Source of the DNA: UBA4923 sp964606165
Lineage (GTDB): Bacteria; Bacillota; Clostridia; Saccharofermentanales; DTU023
Assembly (NCBI GenBank): GCA_964606165.1
Contig: CAZSFQ010000021.1
Coordinates: 1 to 21,789 of the forward strand
DNA: 21,789 bases
Direction: 5' to 3'
Under the pieces are notes generated by a model, which saw nothing but the letters and a program-made list of their open reading frames with translations, made no database searches and was not told the DNA's origin. Numbering within the stretch: the first letter of the stretch is position 1; the number at the start of each line of letters is the position of its first letter. The position numbers were made by a program, and so were the translations under genes. Positions 1 to 6,842 of this stretch are shown here, piece by piece.

Positions 1-409
1 ATAACCTGGGCCAAATACTCGTGATAATTTCGGGATCTGGGCTTGATTTTTCACAGCTGTCCTCGAAGCCGGGCTGAATATCCAGGTCAGATCCGCAAAA
101 AGTGCAATAATTGCCAGGTGTCAGATCGTCCTCGGAATCAAAGATATCGTGAAGGGAAATGCTGTTCATATGAAAGCACTCAGTGCACATCCAAGTGCTG
201 AATACATCAGAGAATCCTGACTGCCGGTTCAGAAAACTGCCGCAAGAGTCACAACGCCACACAACGTCGGGATAAAGATCACCATCATACTCGTCCTCAC
301 CGATTAAGACTTGTCCGCATTCGGTGCAGGTCCAGGTACCGTCAGCAGGGTCGAATCCAAACTGATCTTCCAGTATCGCTTCACAGGAAGGACAAAAATG
401 CTGATCCAT
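1..409 (-). CDS. Multi-zinc-ribbon protein (C-terminus cut by window edge)
   Basis: I translated this by hand. From the ATG at 407-409 the minus-strand frame stays open to the window edge, giving at least 136 residues. Five CxxC knuckles are visible: C6/C9, C28/C31, C53/C56, C75/C78 and C102/C105, with a further Cys at 119. The segments between them are acidic and aromatic, for example TWTCTECGQVL and VVWRCDSCGSFLNRQ. This is the pattern of tandem zinc-ribbon proteins common in Clostridia, which have no assigned biochemical role. They are usually predicted to be cytoplasmic zinc-binding proteins. A GGAGAA ribosome binding site lies 7 bases upstream of the ATG. The next gene on this strand also carries a zinc ribbon, but 132 bases separate the two. 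Function unknown; the coding call is secure from the open frame and the regular cysteine spacing. Confidence 0.85.
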   Translation of the reverse strand, partial: MDQHFCPSCEAILEDQFGFDPADGTWTCTECGQVLIGEDEYDGDLYPDVVWRCDSCGSFLNRQSGFSDVFSTWMCTECFHMNSISLHDIFDSEDDLTPGNYCTFCGSDLDIQPGFEDSCEKSSPDPEIITSIWPRL

Positions 410-541
410 AGCCGTTCTCCAAGGTTCAAGGGCCTATTACAACCTTAACCGTATTCTCTCATACAAAAGCTATGTCTCATCCGAGCCTGAAGGCACAAAC
501 AGATGCTCCATTTTAGTCGATTAATTCCATCATGCTGAACT

Positions 542-1174
542 TTACTCCGAAGGAACGCCAAAGTAATAGACCACCACCTTGATGTCTTTATGAAAACGAT
601 CCCCCTTGGCAAACGACTCCTCTCCACCAAAGGTAACGGAATAGACACTGCCGCTCTGACGTGAAGCACGGGCCGTATAGTCCTGTATTTCCATGATATG
701 GATATCGGTGAAGCCTACGTCTTCCAATTGTTGGACGGTTACCGTGTAAGGCCTGCCTTCCTCTTCGAGCTTGTAGGAGGAAAAAGGCACCTTGATTGTA
801 TTGGGAGCGGCATTTTTGTCGGCGATGGAGGTCTTGATGCTGACAATAGCGTTGCCGGCAAGGATGATCAGGGTGAGGCCAAGAAAAACCCCCAGCAGAA
901 GCTTGAACAACCAGCGCATATCGGCGGTATCCTGTTTTCTCTTGTTGATACTCTTTTGTTCCTCCACTTCCAGCCCTCTTTTCTCCTTTTCGTAATCGAG
1001 CTGGTGGATCCGGTCAACAGCAGAGGTGTAGGAGTGCATGGACCGGTCATAGGCGGAGGCCTCGTCATGGAAATACAGTTTGGTACCGCAATACATGCAA
1101 AACATGTAGGGTGAACCTGGTTGAACAGCCAGCTGCGCATGACAATTGGGGCACTTTGTTTCTTTGAGGGACAT
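542..1174 (-). CDS. Zinc-ribbon, single-pass membrane protein with PASTA-like C-terminus
   Basis: 210 residues. I chose the ATG at 1172-1174 because a perfect GGAGG lies 7 bases upstream and the protein then begins directly with a zinc ribbon (C8-P-N-C11 and C26-M-Y-C29). The in-frame extension to a TTG at 1213 lacks such support. Residues about 45-83 are charged and helical (probable coiled coil). A hydrophobic segment follows at about 87-107 (LFKLLLGVFLGLTLIILAG). The remaining 100 residues would lie outside the membrane. This C-terminal part (VTVQQLEDVGFTDIHIMEIQ, then GDRFHKDIKVVVYYF) resembles a PASTA fold: a V-x2-L...G-F strand, a turn, and a terminal G-D..F/V-x-V-Y strand. That suggests a sensor or scaffold with a cytoplasmic metal-binding head and an extracellular beta-rich domain. 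The PASTA assignment is inference; no enzyme motif is visible. Confidence 0.85.
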   Translation of the reverse strand: MSLKETKCPNCHAQLAVQPGSPYMFCMYCGTKLYFHDEASAYDRSMHSYTSAVDRIHQLDYEKEKRGLEVEEQKSINKRKQDTADMRWLFKLLLGVFLGLTLIILAGNAIVSIKTSIADKNAAPNTIKVPFSSYKLEEEGRPYTVTVQQLEDVGFTDIHIMEIQDYTARASRQSGSVYSVTFGGEESFAKGDRFHKDIKVVVYYFGVPSE

Positions 1175-1209
1175 AAGGAAACCTCCGTCTGAATGAACCT
1201 GCCAGGGTA

Positions 1210-1236
1210 TCAAGTAATCGCTGCTATTTTCAACAT
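1210..1236 (-). other. Possible 8-codon upstream open reading frame
   Basis: An ATG at 1234-1236 opens an eight-codon frame (MLKIAAIT) ending at a TGA at 1210-1212, 35 bases before the start of the zinc-ribbon membrane protein. It has its own GGAGG at the ideal 7-base spacing. The 11-mer GACGGAGGTTT around that site is repeated exactly in front of the real gene (complements at 1241-1251 and 1179-1189). It could be a leader peptide, or the remnant of a duplicated initiation region. Too short to prove. Confidence 0.25.
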
Positions 1237-1383
1237 ATCAAAACCTCCGTCAGGATGGAAAGTGAAGATGGTCGGGTTTTGACTAAGGCATCTGCCTCAA
1301 GCTGTTTGTCCTTATATCCGGCAAGTGGCATAGTGGGAAAAGGAAGAAGAGTCATGGTCGGTTGGATACGGCCGCTTTAAGGG

Positions 1384-1950
1384 GTGATTGGTATTCGAAA
1401 ACTTAAGGATTTAATTGATTCAGCCAGAGCCGGCAAGAAGCGCCAACCCTTGCGTCCGCCCGGCCTGCGTATCATCAAAACATCTTTGGCTGTTTTTCTT
1501 TGCCTGATCTTGTATTCCCTGGTTCCCATGCCCGAGAATTTCAAGGTGATCACCGCTCTGATCGGTGCCATCATCACCTTAAGGAGCACCATCAAGGAGA
1601 GCTTCCTGGTTTCCTTTACCCGGGTACAATCGACCTTCGTTGGGGCAGTCTTCGGATTGGTTCTGATATTGATCAAAGAACGCATCGGCTTCGAAGACAA
1701 TTCCCTGGTCTATGCACTCTTTTTGTCATTGGCGGTCCTTCTTTTCATTTGGATCAGCGTATCTTTTCTCAAAGAAACCGGAGTGGGGCTGGGCGCCATT
1801 GTCTTTTTAGCCATTGCCCTGGGAAATACGGACGGGGTGACTCCGCTCCAGCTGGCCCTTGCCCGGTTTTTTGATACTCTAATTGGTATTGTGATTGCGC
1901 TGATCGTTAACCGGCTGCTTCCTTTTCCCGTGGAGGAAGAGGAGGAATAA
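1384..1950 (+). CDS. Aromatic acid exporter / FUSC-like membrane protein
   Basis: 188 residues. A basic N-terminus (KKRQPLRPPGLRIIKT) is followed by about six hydrophobic segments, near residues 31-48, 54-68, 84-100, 107-127, 131-147 and 157-178, and an acidic tail (VEEEEE). The order of motifs (a first helix after R-I-I-K-T, then F-K-V-I-T-A-L-I-G-A-I-I-T-L, then V-Q-S-T-F-V-G-A-V-F-G) matches the N-terminal membrane domain of the ArAE_1/FUSC family. Members lie in the cytoplasmic membrane and are annotated as aromatic acid exporters. The protein lacks a long cytoplasmic C-terminal domain, so it is the short form. The start is uncertain: an in-frame TAA lies at 1378-1380 and the first usable codon is GTG 1384, but the AAGGGG motif abuts it. 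The next gene on this strand starts 82 bases later. Substrate unknown. Confidence 0.75.
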   Translation: MIGIRKLKDLIDSARAGKKRQPLRPPGLRIIKTSLAVFLCLILYSLVPMPENFKVITALIGAIITLRSTIKESFLVSFTRVQSTFVGAVFGLVLILIKERIGFEDNSLVYALFLSLAVLLFIWISVSFLKETGVGLGAIVFLAIALGNTDGVTPLQLALARFFDTLIGIVIALIVNRLLPFPVEEEEE

Positions 1951-2032
1951 GCAGATTACCTGATCAGATGGCCCGGTTATGGTAAATTGGTATCAATAAG
2001 TCCGGTTGATCTTCTCTGAATCGAGGTGCGCG

Positions 2033-2632
2033 ATGAAGAGGCTTCTCACTGTTTTTCTCTTGATGGCCTTATTGGTAGCGGTTTCCGGATGCGGGATGGA
2101 CAGTTTTTCTCCTGAACATCGAACAACAGATCCTTTGTCCGATACAGGTGACAAGATCGAAAGCATCGAAAGCACAGAGCCGGAAGAGTCCAGCCTGGAA
2201 GACCCGGAAAATTTTCCCCATGCCGAAAACATTGATCCCATCCTGGAAACCCATCTGACGGAAACAACAAAGGAAGCGACGATCTTGGAAACGGAAGCGG
2301 TGACTGAATCAGCGCCGGATGAAACAGAAGCTGTGACCACCACAATCCTCCCGACCACCAAGCGAACCCAAACAGCAGCAAGTCCGCCCGCCACAAGCGC
2401 GAGTGAATCGGCGAAAGCTGAGGCTACGACCGGAAAAGCGACATCCCAGACAGCCAGCCGGGTCGAAACGGACAAAGACTACCCTTACATGTGCAGCCGG
2501 AACTCCAAGGTTTTCCACAAGACGAATTGCGGCCACGGTGCCCAGATCAAGGAAGAAAACCGGGTTTATTTTGAGACAAGGGAAGAGGCTGTGAATGCGG
2601 GTTTAGAACCCTGCAAGCACTGCAAACCCTAG
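2033..2632 (+). CDS. Lipoprotein with C-terminal Ada-like Cys4 zinc domain
   Basis: 199 residues from the ATG at 2033, which has GAGGTG just upstream; an in-frame ATG at 2006 has no comparable site and would spoil the signal peptide. Residues 1-20 are a lipoprotein signal (MKRLL, then a hydrophobic core, then VSG-C20), so the mature protein is probably lipid-anchored outside the cytoplasmic membrane. Residues 22-147 are a low-complexity Thr/Ser/Glu/Ala linker of the cell-wall-spanning type. The last 50 residues carry C154, C166, C194 and C197 with VFHKTNC and NRVYFETREEAVNAGLEPCKHCKP-like spacing. This is the Ada metal-binding fold often found at the C-terminus of Bacillota secreted nucleases and ComEC-like proteins. 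No nuclease domain is present. Role unknown; it may display a small zinc domain that binds DNA or peptide (inference). Confidence 0.8.
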   Translation: MKRLLTVFLLMALLVAVSGCGMDSFSPEHRTTDPLSDTGDKIESIESTEPEESSLEDPENFPHAENIDPILETHLTETTKEATILETEAVTESAPDETEAVTTTILPTTKRTQTAASPPATSASESAKAEATTGKATSQTASRVETDKDYPYMCSRNSKVFHKTNCGHGAQIKEENRVYFETREEAVNAGLEPCKHCKP

Positions 2633-2660
2633 ATCAAAAGGGCTGCTGCGCTCTCGTTTT

Positions 2661-3587
2661 CTAATCCAAATAACAGCGTTCCATCCACTCCGGCTTGGAC
2701 TTGTCGGTATAAACTGTGTACTTGGACAGGAGGGCCACAGGGCCGTAGGTCATCTTGGACTGGCGAAGACCCGGGTCACCGTTATCGTCTTCCCTGTTGA
2801 TGAAGCTGACTGTTTTACAGTTACCGAACATTTTCAGGAACTCATGAACCAGCATCTGGTAGACGCCTCTGAACTGGGTGTCGGCCTTCTCAACGTGAAT
2901 GTAAAGGGTATCGCCCTGGACCTCAGCCAGGGAAAAGCCTGCCACCTGATCACCGACGAAAAGAACACCGCCGAACATGTTGTATTCACGCATGTGATCC
3001 AGGATTTCACGGATCTTGCGCGCTTCTTCTTTCAGGGTGCTGTCCTGCGGGGGGTTATCCTTTTCGATGGAACAGGCGAATTCGCAGACCGCCTCCCGGT
3101 TGAAGGTGGTGATGATCTCAAAGCGCCAGTCGCGGGTGTCCCGGAGAAAACGGTTGATATTGTTGCGGGTAGACCGGTGCTTGCCGCCCTTCAGCTCCAG
3201 AAGATCCTTGGCTTCATAAAGGTAATCGAAGTAGTCGCGTTCCGAGATAGCGTGAAAATCCGGGTACCTTTGGGAGAAAAGGGGCAGATCCATATCGCCG
3301 ACGATGCAAAAGACCAGGGGTTCACCCTTTTCCCTGCAATGATCCTCCAGTAAGGTTAAGGCCTCATCACGGTTCTCGCCGAGAGGAACCGTATAGGCCG
3401 TGTGGCTGTCAAAGATCCGCATGCTGATGATCAGGCAGTCAGCGGCGATGACGAACTCATTATGGAAGAGGTCGCGCCACATAAAAAGGCCGCCGACCGT
3501 CAGGTCACACAGCCTTTGCGGGTTGGGATCAAGAAAAGGTTTGACAAGCGATATGTGTTCCAGCTTAAGCTGTTGAAAATCCAACAT
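2661..3587 (-). CDS. DUF2156 / phosphatidylglycerol lysyltransferase C-terminal-like acyltransferase
   Basis: 308 residues, soluble, with no membrane segment. Residues 133-150 (GGKHRSTRNNINRFLRD) match the basic signature of DUF2156, the domain forming the C-terminal half of MprF-type aminoacyl-phosphatidylglycerol synthases. A second GNAT-like half follows (GGVLFVGDQVAGFSLAEV, then YIHVEKADTQFRGVYQML). Full-length MprF has an N-terminal membrane flippase that is absent here, so this is the stand-alone cytoplasmic form, whose acceptor is generally unknown. The ATG at 3585-3587 lies 15 bases after the grdCD stop. The ribosome binding site (AGGGGTGAT) begins inside the grdCD TAG stop, so the gene is probably translationally coupled to the glycine reductase operon. 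It ends 28 bases from the convergent lipoprotein gene. Family assignment good; substrate and any link to glycine reduction unknown. Confidence 0.85.
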   Translation of the reverse strand: MLDFQQLKLEHISLVKPFLDPNPQRLCDLTVGGLFMWRDLFHNEFVIAADCLIISMRIFDSHTAYTVPLGENRDEALTLLEDHCREKGEPLVFCIVGDMDLPLFSQRYPDFHAISERDYFDYLYEAKDLLELKGGKHRSTRNNINRFLRDTRDWRFEIITTFNREAVCEFACSIEKDNPPQDSTLKEEARKIREILDHMREYNMFGGVLFVGDQVAGFSLAEVQGDTLYIHVEKADTQFRGVYQMLVHEFLKMFGNCKTVSFINREDDNGDPGLRQSKMTYGPVALLSKYTVYTDKSKPEWMERCYLD

Positions 3588-3602
3588 GGATCAGGATCAC
3601 CC

Positions 3603-6176
3603 CTATTCGCCGATAAAACCGCCCTCAAACAGGATTTTGCGGGCATCATCAAGCTTTAAAGATGATACACGGACGATGGGGCCCGTGCAACCCATGCCGG
3701 ATTCGGCATAAACCTGTTTGCTCCATAAAAGCTGGACCGCGTCCTCCAGATCAAGCACGTCAATGCCCTCGATCTGTCCGGTCACGACTTCCTTTGGAGG
3801 TGCCTCCGCGGCCTTTGGCTTGGCTGCCGTATTTTGCCTGTTTCGCAGGAGTTCGTCCAGGCCAGCCTTCCTGGCCAGCGCCAGCTCGTTGAGGTAGAGC
3901 TCCTTAATCTTGTTTTTCGCTGCCTGCGCGGCAAATTGAATGGACTCCGCGATTACCGGCGCGCCCGAAGCACGGGAGATAATATTGACAATACCCCCCA
4001 TCTTCTCGCCGACACCGGGGCCGTAGCCCGCGCCCACAGTCTCGTAGCTGCCGCCGGAGGAATAGGCCGACAGGAGTTTGAGGAGGGCATTGCCCGTCAG
4101 GGAATCCACGACCAGGACATCCTGGGAGGCCTGGAGGACATCATTGCCCCGCATGACTGCCCCTCCATCCGCCCGTCCGGACTTGGCGAAGTGAAGAGGA
4201 TAGCCATTTTCCCGCAGGGATTTCAGGAGAAGTTCGGCCTGGCGGGTGCCGTCCAGGTTGAGCAGGCCGACGGTCGGGTCTTTGACGCCGTCCGCCCTGG
4301 CCGTCGCGATGCCCGCCAGGGCATTGAGGACCAGGGCCTCTACCCGGTCGGTGGAAGAGGAGCCTGTGGTCGAAGCCAGGTAGAAGTCCCTGCCAGTCGC
4401 AGGTGCCTTGATCCTGCCGATGGTGGTTACACCGATAGGGAAGGGGTAGTGCATGGCCACGGCGGCGTCGGCGGTTTTATTTTTGAGCAGTTCTTCCATC
4501 TGCACCAGGGCGTCTTCAGCGCAGTCATGATAAAGGGTGGTGATGCCTTCAGCTTTTAAGGTTCCCAGGTAGAGGATGTCGATGCCCTGGCCGGCCGCCT
4601 TGACGCATCCTTCCATGACAGTGGCCTCACCCAGCTCGGAACCCAGTCCCATGACGGCGACAGCCGGGTTCTTGGCGGATGGTCCCGTCTCCAGGACTTG
4701 GGCCGGTTCCCCGAAGATGGAGGCCTTTTCTTCTTTTCCCTTGTTTTGTTCCATAAGAAAGGAGATGCCGTCAAAAAGGTTGGTCATCCGGCCCAGGAAA
4801 AGGGAGCCCTTTCCTATGATCATGGCCCGCTTGATCTCTTTGTTGACCAGGGCATTCCTGGCGTGGCCCATGTAAGGGACGCCGGAGGGGATATGGCCCT
4901 GGGTAGGCACAAAGCCCGGCAGGCCATGCCTGTCGACAAAATTGTTCAGGTCAGCCCGCTCCAGGTCACCCTGCTTGACGGCCAGGGCCCCGATCATCTT
5001 CATGTTGGATTCCGGGACATTGCCGGCGCCGGCCGGTTTGGTGATATCCGGGTTTTGCATCTCAGGAGAATAGTAATCGACATCCGTAACCTTGAGATTA
5101 ACTTTTGCCAGCGGTTCGGTGACCAGTGAAGCGATGACGTTCTGGGGCGAGCTGCCCGTGCCAACGGCATGTCTGCCGGGATTGCTTACAATGATTTCGG
5201 GGCTGACCCCGTCGTTTTCTGAAATAATGACGGCGAAACCGGCCAGGCAGTCTTCCAGGACAGGCAGATCCTTTTTGACGTGATCCTTGCCGTTCATGCC
5301 CAGCTTGGCCGTGGAGCCGCCTGCCGTGACGGCCACGGTTTTGAAGGTGCCGGCCCTGACCAGGGAGGCGGCCAGTACAACTGCGTGGGCCGGGGCGGCA
5401 CAAAAACCCCTGACGTCGGAACCGGTCGAGCCTGTCAACTGGGCCATCTCCGCGGTGGCTTTGGCAAAGTTGCCGCCGCCCCGCTGGTTCATGTCGCCGC
5501 AGGCTTCCTCGGAACAATCGATGGTGTATTCGACACCATTTGGATCGATCCCGGCGTTTTTCACGGCATAAAGGAGGGCCAGGGTACTGGAGGCCTTGGA
5601 CACAAGGTTTTCGATCATGACATGGGCCGACAGGTTGGAGTCGATGTCATGGGCGCGCCGGACAGCGCCGACGATTTGGTCTTTTATGTAAAGTCCCTCC
5701 GCGCCTTCGACATCGATCAGCTCTTTCAATTTGTCCTGATCGACACCTTCTTTGACGCGGCGGAAAAGATAACCCGAAATAATGGGGTTGGCCTGCAGCC
5801 GGGGCCTTGTGTTGGCGACAAAGTCCCTGTCCAGAAATACCAGCTCAAACTCATCGGCTGCCTGGACCAGAAGATAGAACTCGTCCTGGGGCATGATCTC
5901 CCCAAAGGGGCCGAAGCGGTCGTCTGCGGGGCTGGTTTTGTCATGCCAGGGGCCCGGGATGGCTTTGAGCTCCAGGGGTGTCATGTTGCCGATGTAAACC
6001 TGGTTGGGATAGTAGGCGCGCGCCCGGTCGTAGGAGCGAAGGCGGGTTGGAAGCTCCTTCAGGTAATCTGATTCCGGGTTGACAATGCGCTCAGTCGTCT
6101 GTGTCGTCCCGTTATGGATCACCATGTCGGGGGTATGGACCAGAATGTAGCCCGCGCCTTTCATGACACTGTTCAT
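3603..6176 (-). CDS. grdCD: Glycine reductase protein C, fused GrdC-GrdD (beta and alpha subunits in one chain)
   Basis: 857 residues in one uninterrupted frame. Residues 1 to about 480 are GrdC: the start MKGAGYILVHTPDMVIHNGT is diagnostic, and the fold is FabH/ketoacyl-synthase-like with C259 in RGFCAAPAHA. Residues about 485-857 are GrdD, a PlsX-like subunit. It begins near PAVAVMGLGSELGEATVMEG and ends with C830 in GMGCTGPIVRV, which fits the active-site cysteine (Cys359 in Eubacterium acidaminophilum GrdD) that carries the acetyl group. An Ala/Pro/Lys linker (about 780-798) precedes that terminal segment. Protein C takes the carboxymethyl-selenoether from GrdA, forms an acetyl thioester and releases acetyl phosphate. 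GrdC (about 510 residues) and GrdD (about 390) are normally separate, so the fusion is unusual. The first ATG, with a weak AGAAGAA site, is preferred over ATG 6164. The gene lies 110 bases after grdA, behind a hairpin. Confidence 0.93.
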   Translation of the reverse strand: MNSVMKGAGYILVHTPDMVIHNGTTQTTERIVNPESDYLKELPTRLRSYDRARAYYPNQVYIGNMTPLELKAIPGPWHDKTSPADDRFGPFGEIMPQDEFYLLVQAADEFELVFLDRDFVANTRPRLQANPIISGYLFRRVKEGVDQDKLKELIDVEGAEGLYIKDQIVGAVRRAHDIDSNLSAHVMIENLVSKASSTLALLYAVKNAGIDPNGVEYTIDCSEEACGDMNQRGGGNFAKATAEMAQLTGSTGSDVRGFCAAPAHAVVLAASLVRAGTFKTVAVTAGGSTAKLGMNGKDHVKKDLPVLEDCLAGFAVIISENDGVSPEIIVSNPGRHAVGTGSSPQNVIASLVTEPLAKVNLKVTDVDYYSPEMQNPDITKPAGAGNVPESNMKMIGALAVKQGDLERADLNNFVDRHGLPGFVPTQGHIPSGVPYMGHARNALVNKEIKRAMIIGKGSLFLGRMTNLFDGISFLMEQNKGKEEKASIFGEPAQVLETGPSAKNPAVAVMGLGSELGEATVMEGCVKAAGQGIDILYLGTLKAEGITTLYHDCAEDALVQMEELLKNKTADAAVAMHYPFPIGVTTIGRIKAPATGRDFYLASTTGSSSTDRVEALVLNALAGIATARADGVKDPTVGLLNLDGTRQAELLLKSLRENGYPLHFAKSGRADGGAVMRGNDVLQASQDVLVVDSLTGNALLKLLSAYSSGGSYETVGAGYGPGVGEKMGGIVNIISRASGAPVIAESIQFAAQAAKNKIKELYLNELALARKAGLDELLRNRQNTAAKPKAAEAPPKEVVTGQIEGIDVLDLEDAVQLLWSKQVYAESGMGCTGPIVRVSSLKLDDARKILFEGGFIGE

Positions 6177-6218
6177 TTCTTCTTTGACCTGCCTTTCAAA
6201 TGGTGGTTTTACAGAAAA

Positions 6219-6269
6219 GATGCCCCGGCCCCGGCTCCTGGAGGAGAGACAGGCGTGGCCCGGGGCATC
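6219..6269 (-). terminator. Terminator-like hairpin between grdA and grdCD
   Basis: A perfect 10-bp stem pairs 6219-6228 with 6260-6269 (GATGCCCCGG against CCGGGGCATC), and further G-C pairs extend inward past a one-base bulge. In the transcribed minus strand the stem is followed by TTTTCT. It lies in the 110-base gap between grdA and grdCD, so it may be a partial terminator or a processing/stability element that raises grdA mRNA relative to grdCD. The function is inferred from structure and position. Confidence 0.65.
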
Positions 6270-6286
6270 CTGGTTGACATCCCTGC

Positions 6287-6757
6287 TTACTGTTTGACAA
6301 CAAGCTTGCGGATGGCCTTCATTTCTTCCGCGATCTCATCGACGTCCAGAACCATCTCCATCATGGAAACCTGTTCATCGTAGACTTCGGGATCGTAGCT
6401 TGCCTTGACTTCCTCTTCACAAACGTGGTAGACGCTGAGTCCCAACGAGACTCCTGTCAATGGACCTGCGAATGTCGGATCACCTACTGTGACCGTCTCA
6501 GCCGCGATGCCGGAAGCTTCCCCTTCGGCGGCGCCCAGGAGAACAACAATATTCTCCACGCCGTATTCCTCTGTGAGTTCCTTGACACGCTTCTGGTTTT
6601 CCAGATCCATTGCACCCGCGGCCGTTCAGACGAAGCACTCCGTTGCGGAGAAGATAACCTCGGCGCCTGCCGACTCCGCGCAAAGCGCGATCGCCGGGCC
6701 GGGGATTCCGTCGCGGTCACCGAGAACGATGACCTTTTTGCCTTCGAGTATGCTCAT
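6287..6757 (-). CDS. grdA: Glycine/sarcosine/betaine reductase selenoprotein A (GrdA), UGA44 = selenocysteine
   Basis: 156 residues when the in-frame TGA at 6626-6628 is read as selenocysteine. Translation from the ATG at 6755-6757 (MSILEGKKVIVLGDRDGIPG) runs through ECFV-Sec44-TAAGAMDLENQ to a TAA at 6287. The C-F-V-Sec-T-A-A-G-A-M-D-L-E-N-Q motif and position 44 match known GrdA proteins, as does the length (about 157). GrdA is a small soluble carrier. Its selenolate accepts the carboxymethyl group from protein B; C41 and Sec44 form the redox pair that thioredoxin re-reduces after transfer to protein C. The AAAGGAG ribosome binding site is strong. Ordinary gene calling would report only a 107-residue piece starting at Met50. 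Here grdA sits downstream of trxA instead of between grdE and grdB. Confidence 0.97.
6592..6628 (-). promoter_or_regulatory. Selenocysteine codon and candidate bacterial SECIS of grdA
   Basis: The UGA is at 6626-6628. In the mRNA, 20 bases downstream, a small hairpin (UCUGG-AAAA-CCAGA; 6592-6605 on the plus strand) falls inside the distance range expected for a bacterial SECIS (apical loop roughly 16-37 bases after the UGA). Clostridial SECIS elements vary in sequence, so the hairpin assignment is provisional although the recoding itself is firm. Confidence 0.6.
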
Positions 6758-6787
6758 ATCCTGCTCCTTTCATCAAATTTCTTTAAA

Positions 6788-6840
6788 GGGTGTTTTCGGG
6801 CACCCATCCCAAAGGGCAGCCCTGGCGGCTGCCTCGGGTG
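6788..6840 (-). other. Adjacent, partly exclusive hairpins between trxA and grdA
   Basis: The 85-base gap holds a perfect 7-bp stem with a 5-base loop (GGCAGCC at 6815-6821, GGCTGCC at 6827-6833). A GGGTG/CACCC pair (6788-6792, 6801-6805) lies beside it, and a second GGGTG at 6836-6840 can compete for the same partner at 6801-6805. In the transcript this allows two alternative folds just before the grdA ribosome binding site. It may be a processing or stability element; no clear U-tract follows. Confidence 0.4.
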
Positions 6841-6842
6841 AT

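Noticed and set aside
5280..6071. 263-codon plus-strand frame opposite grdCD
   Set aside because: Antisense shadow of a strongly conserved gene, with no recognisable motif.
6626..6628. grdA truncated, starting at Met50
   Set aside because: The upstream sequence encodes the full GrdA N-terminus with Sec44 and a good ribosome binding site.
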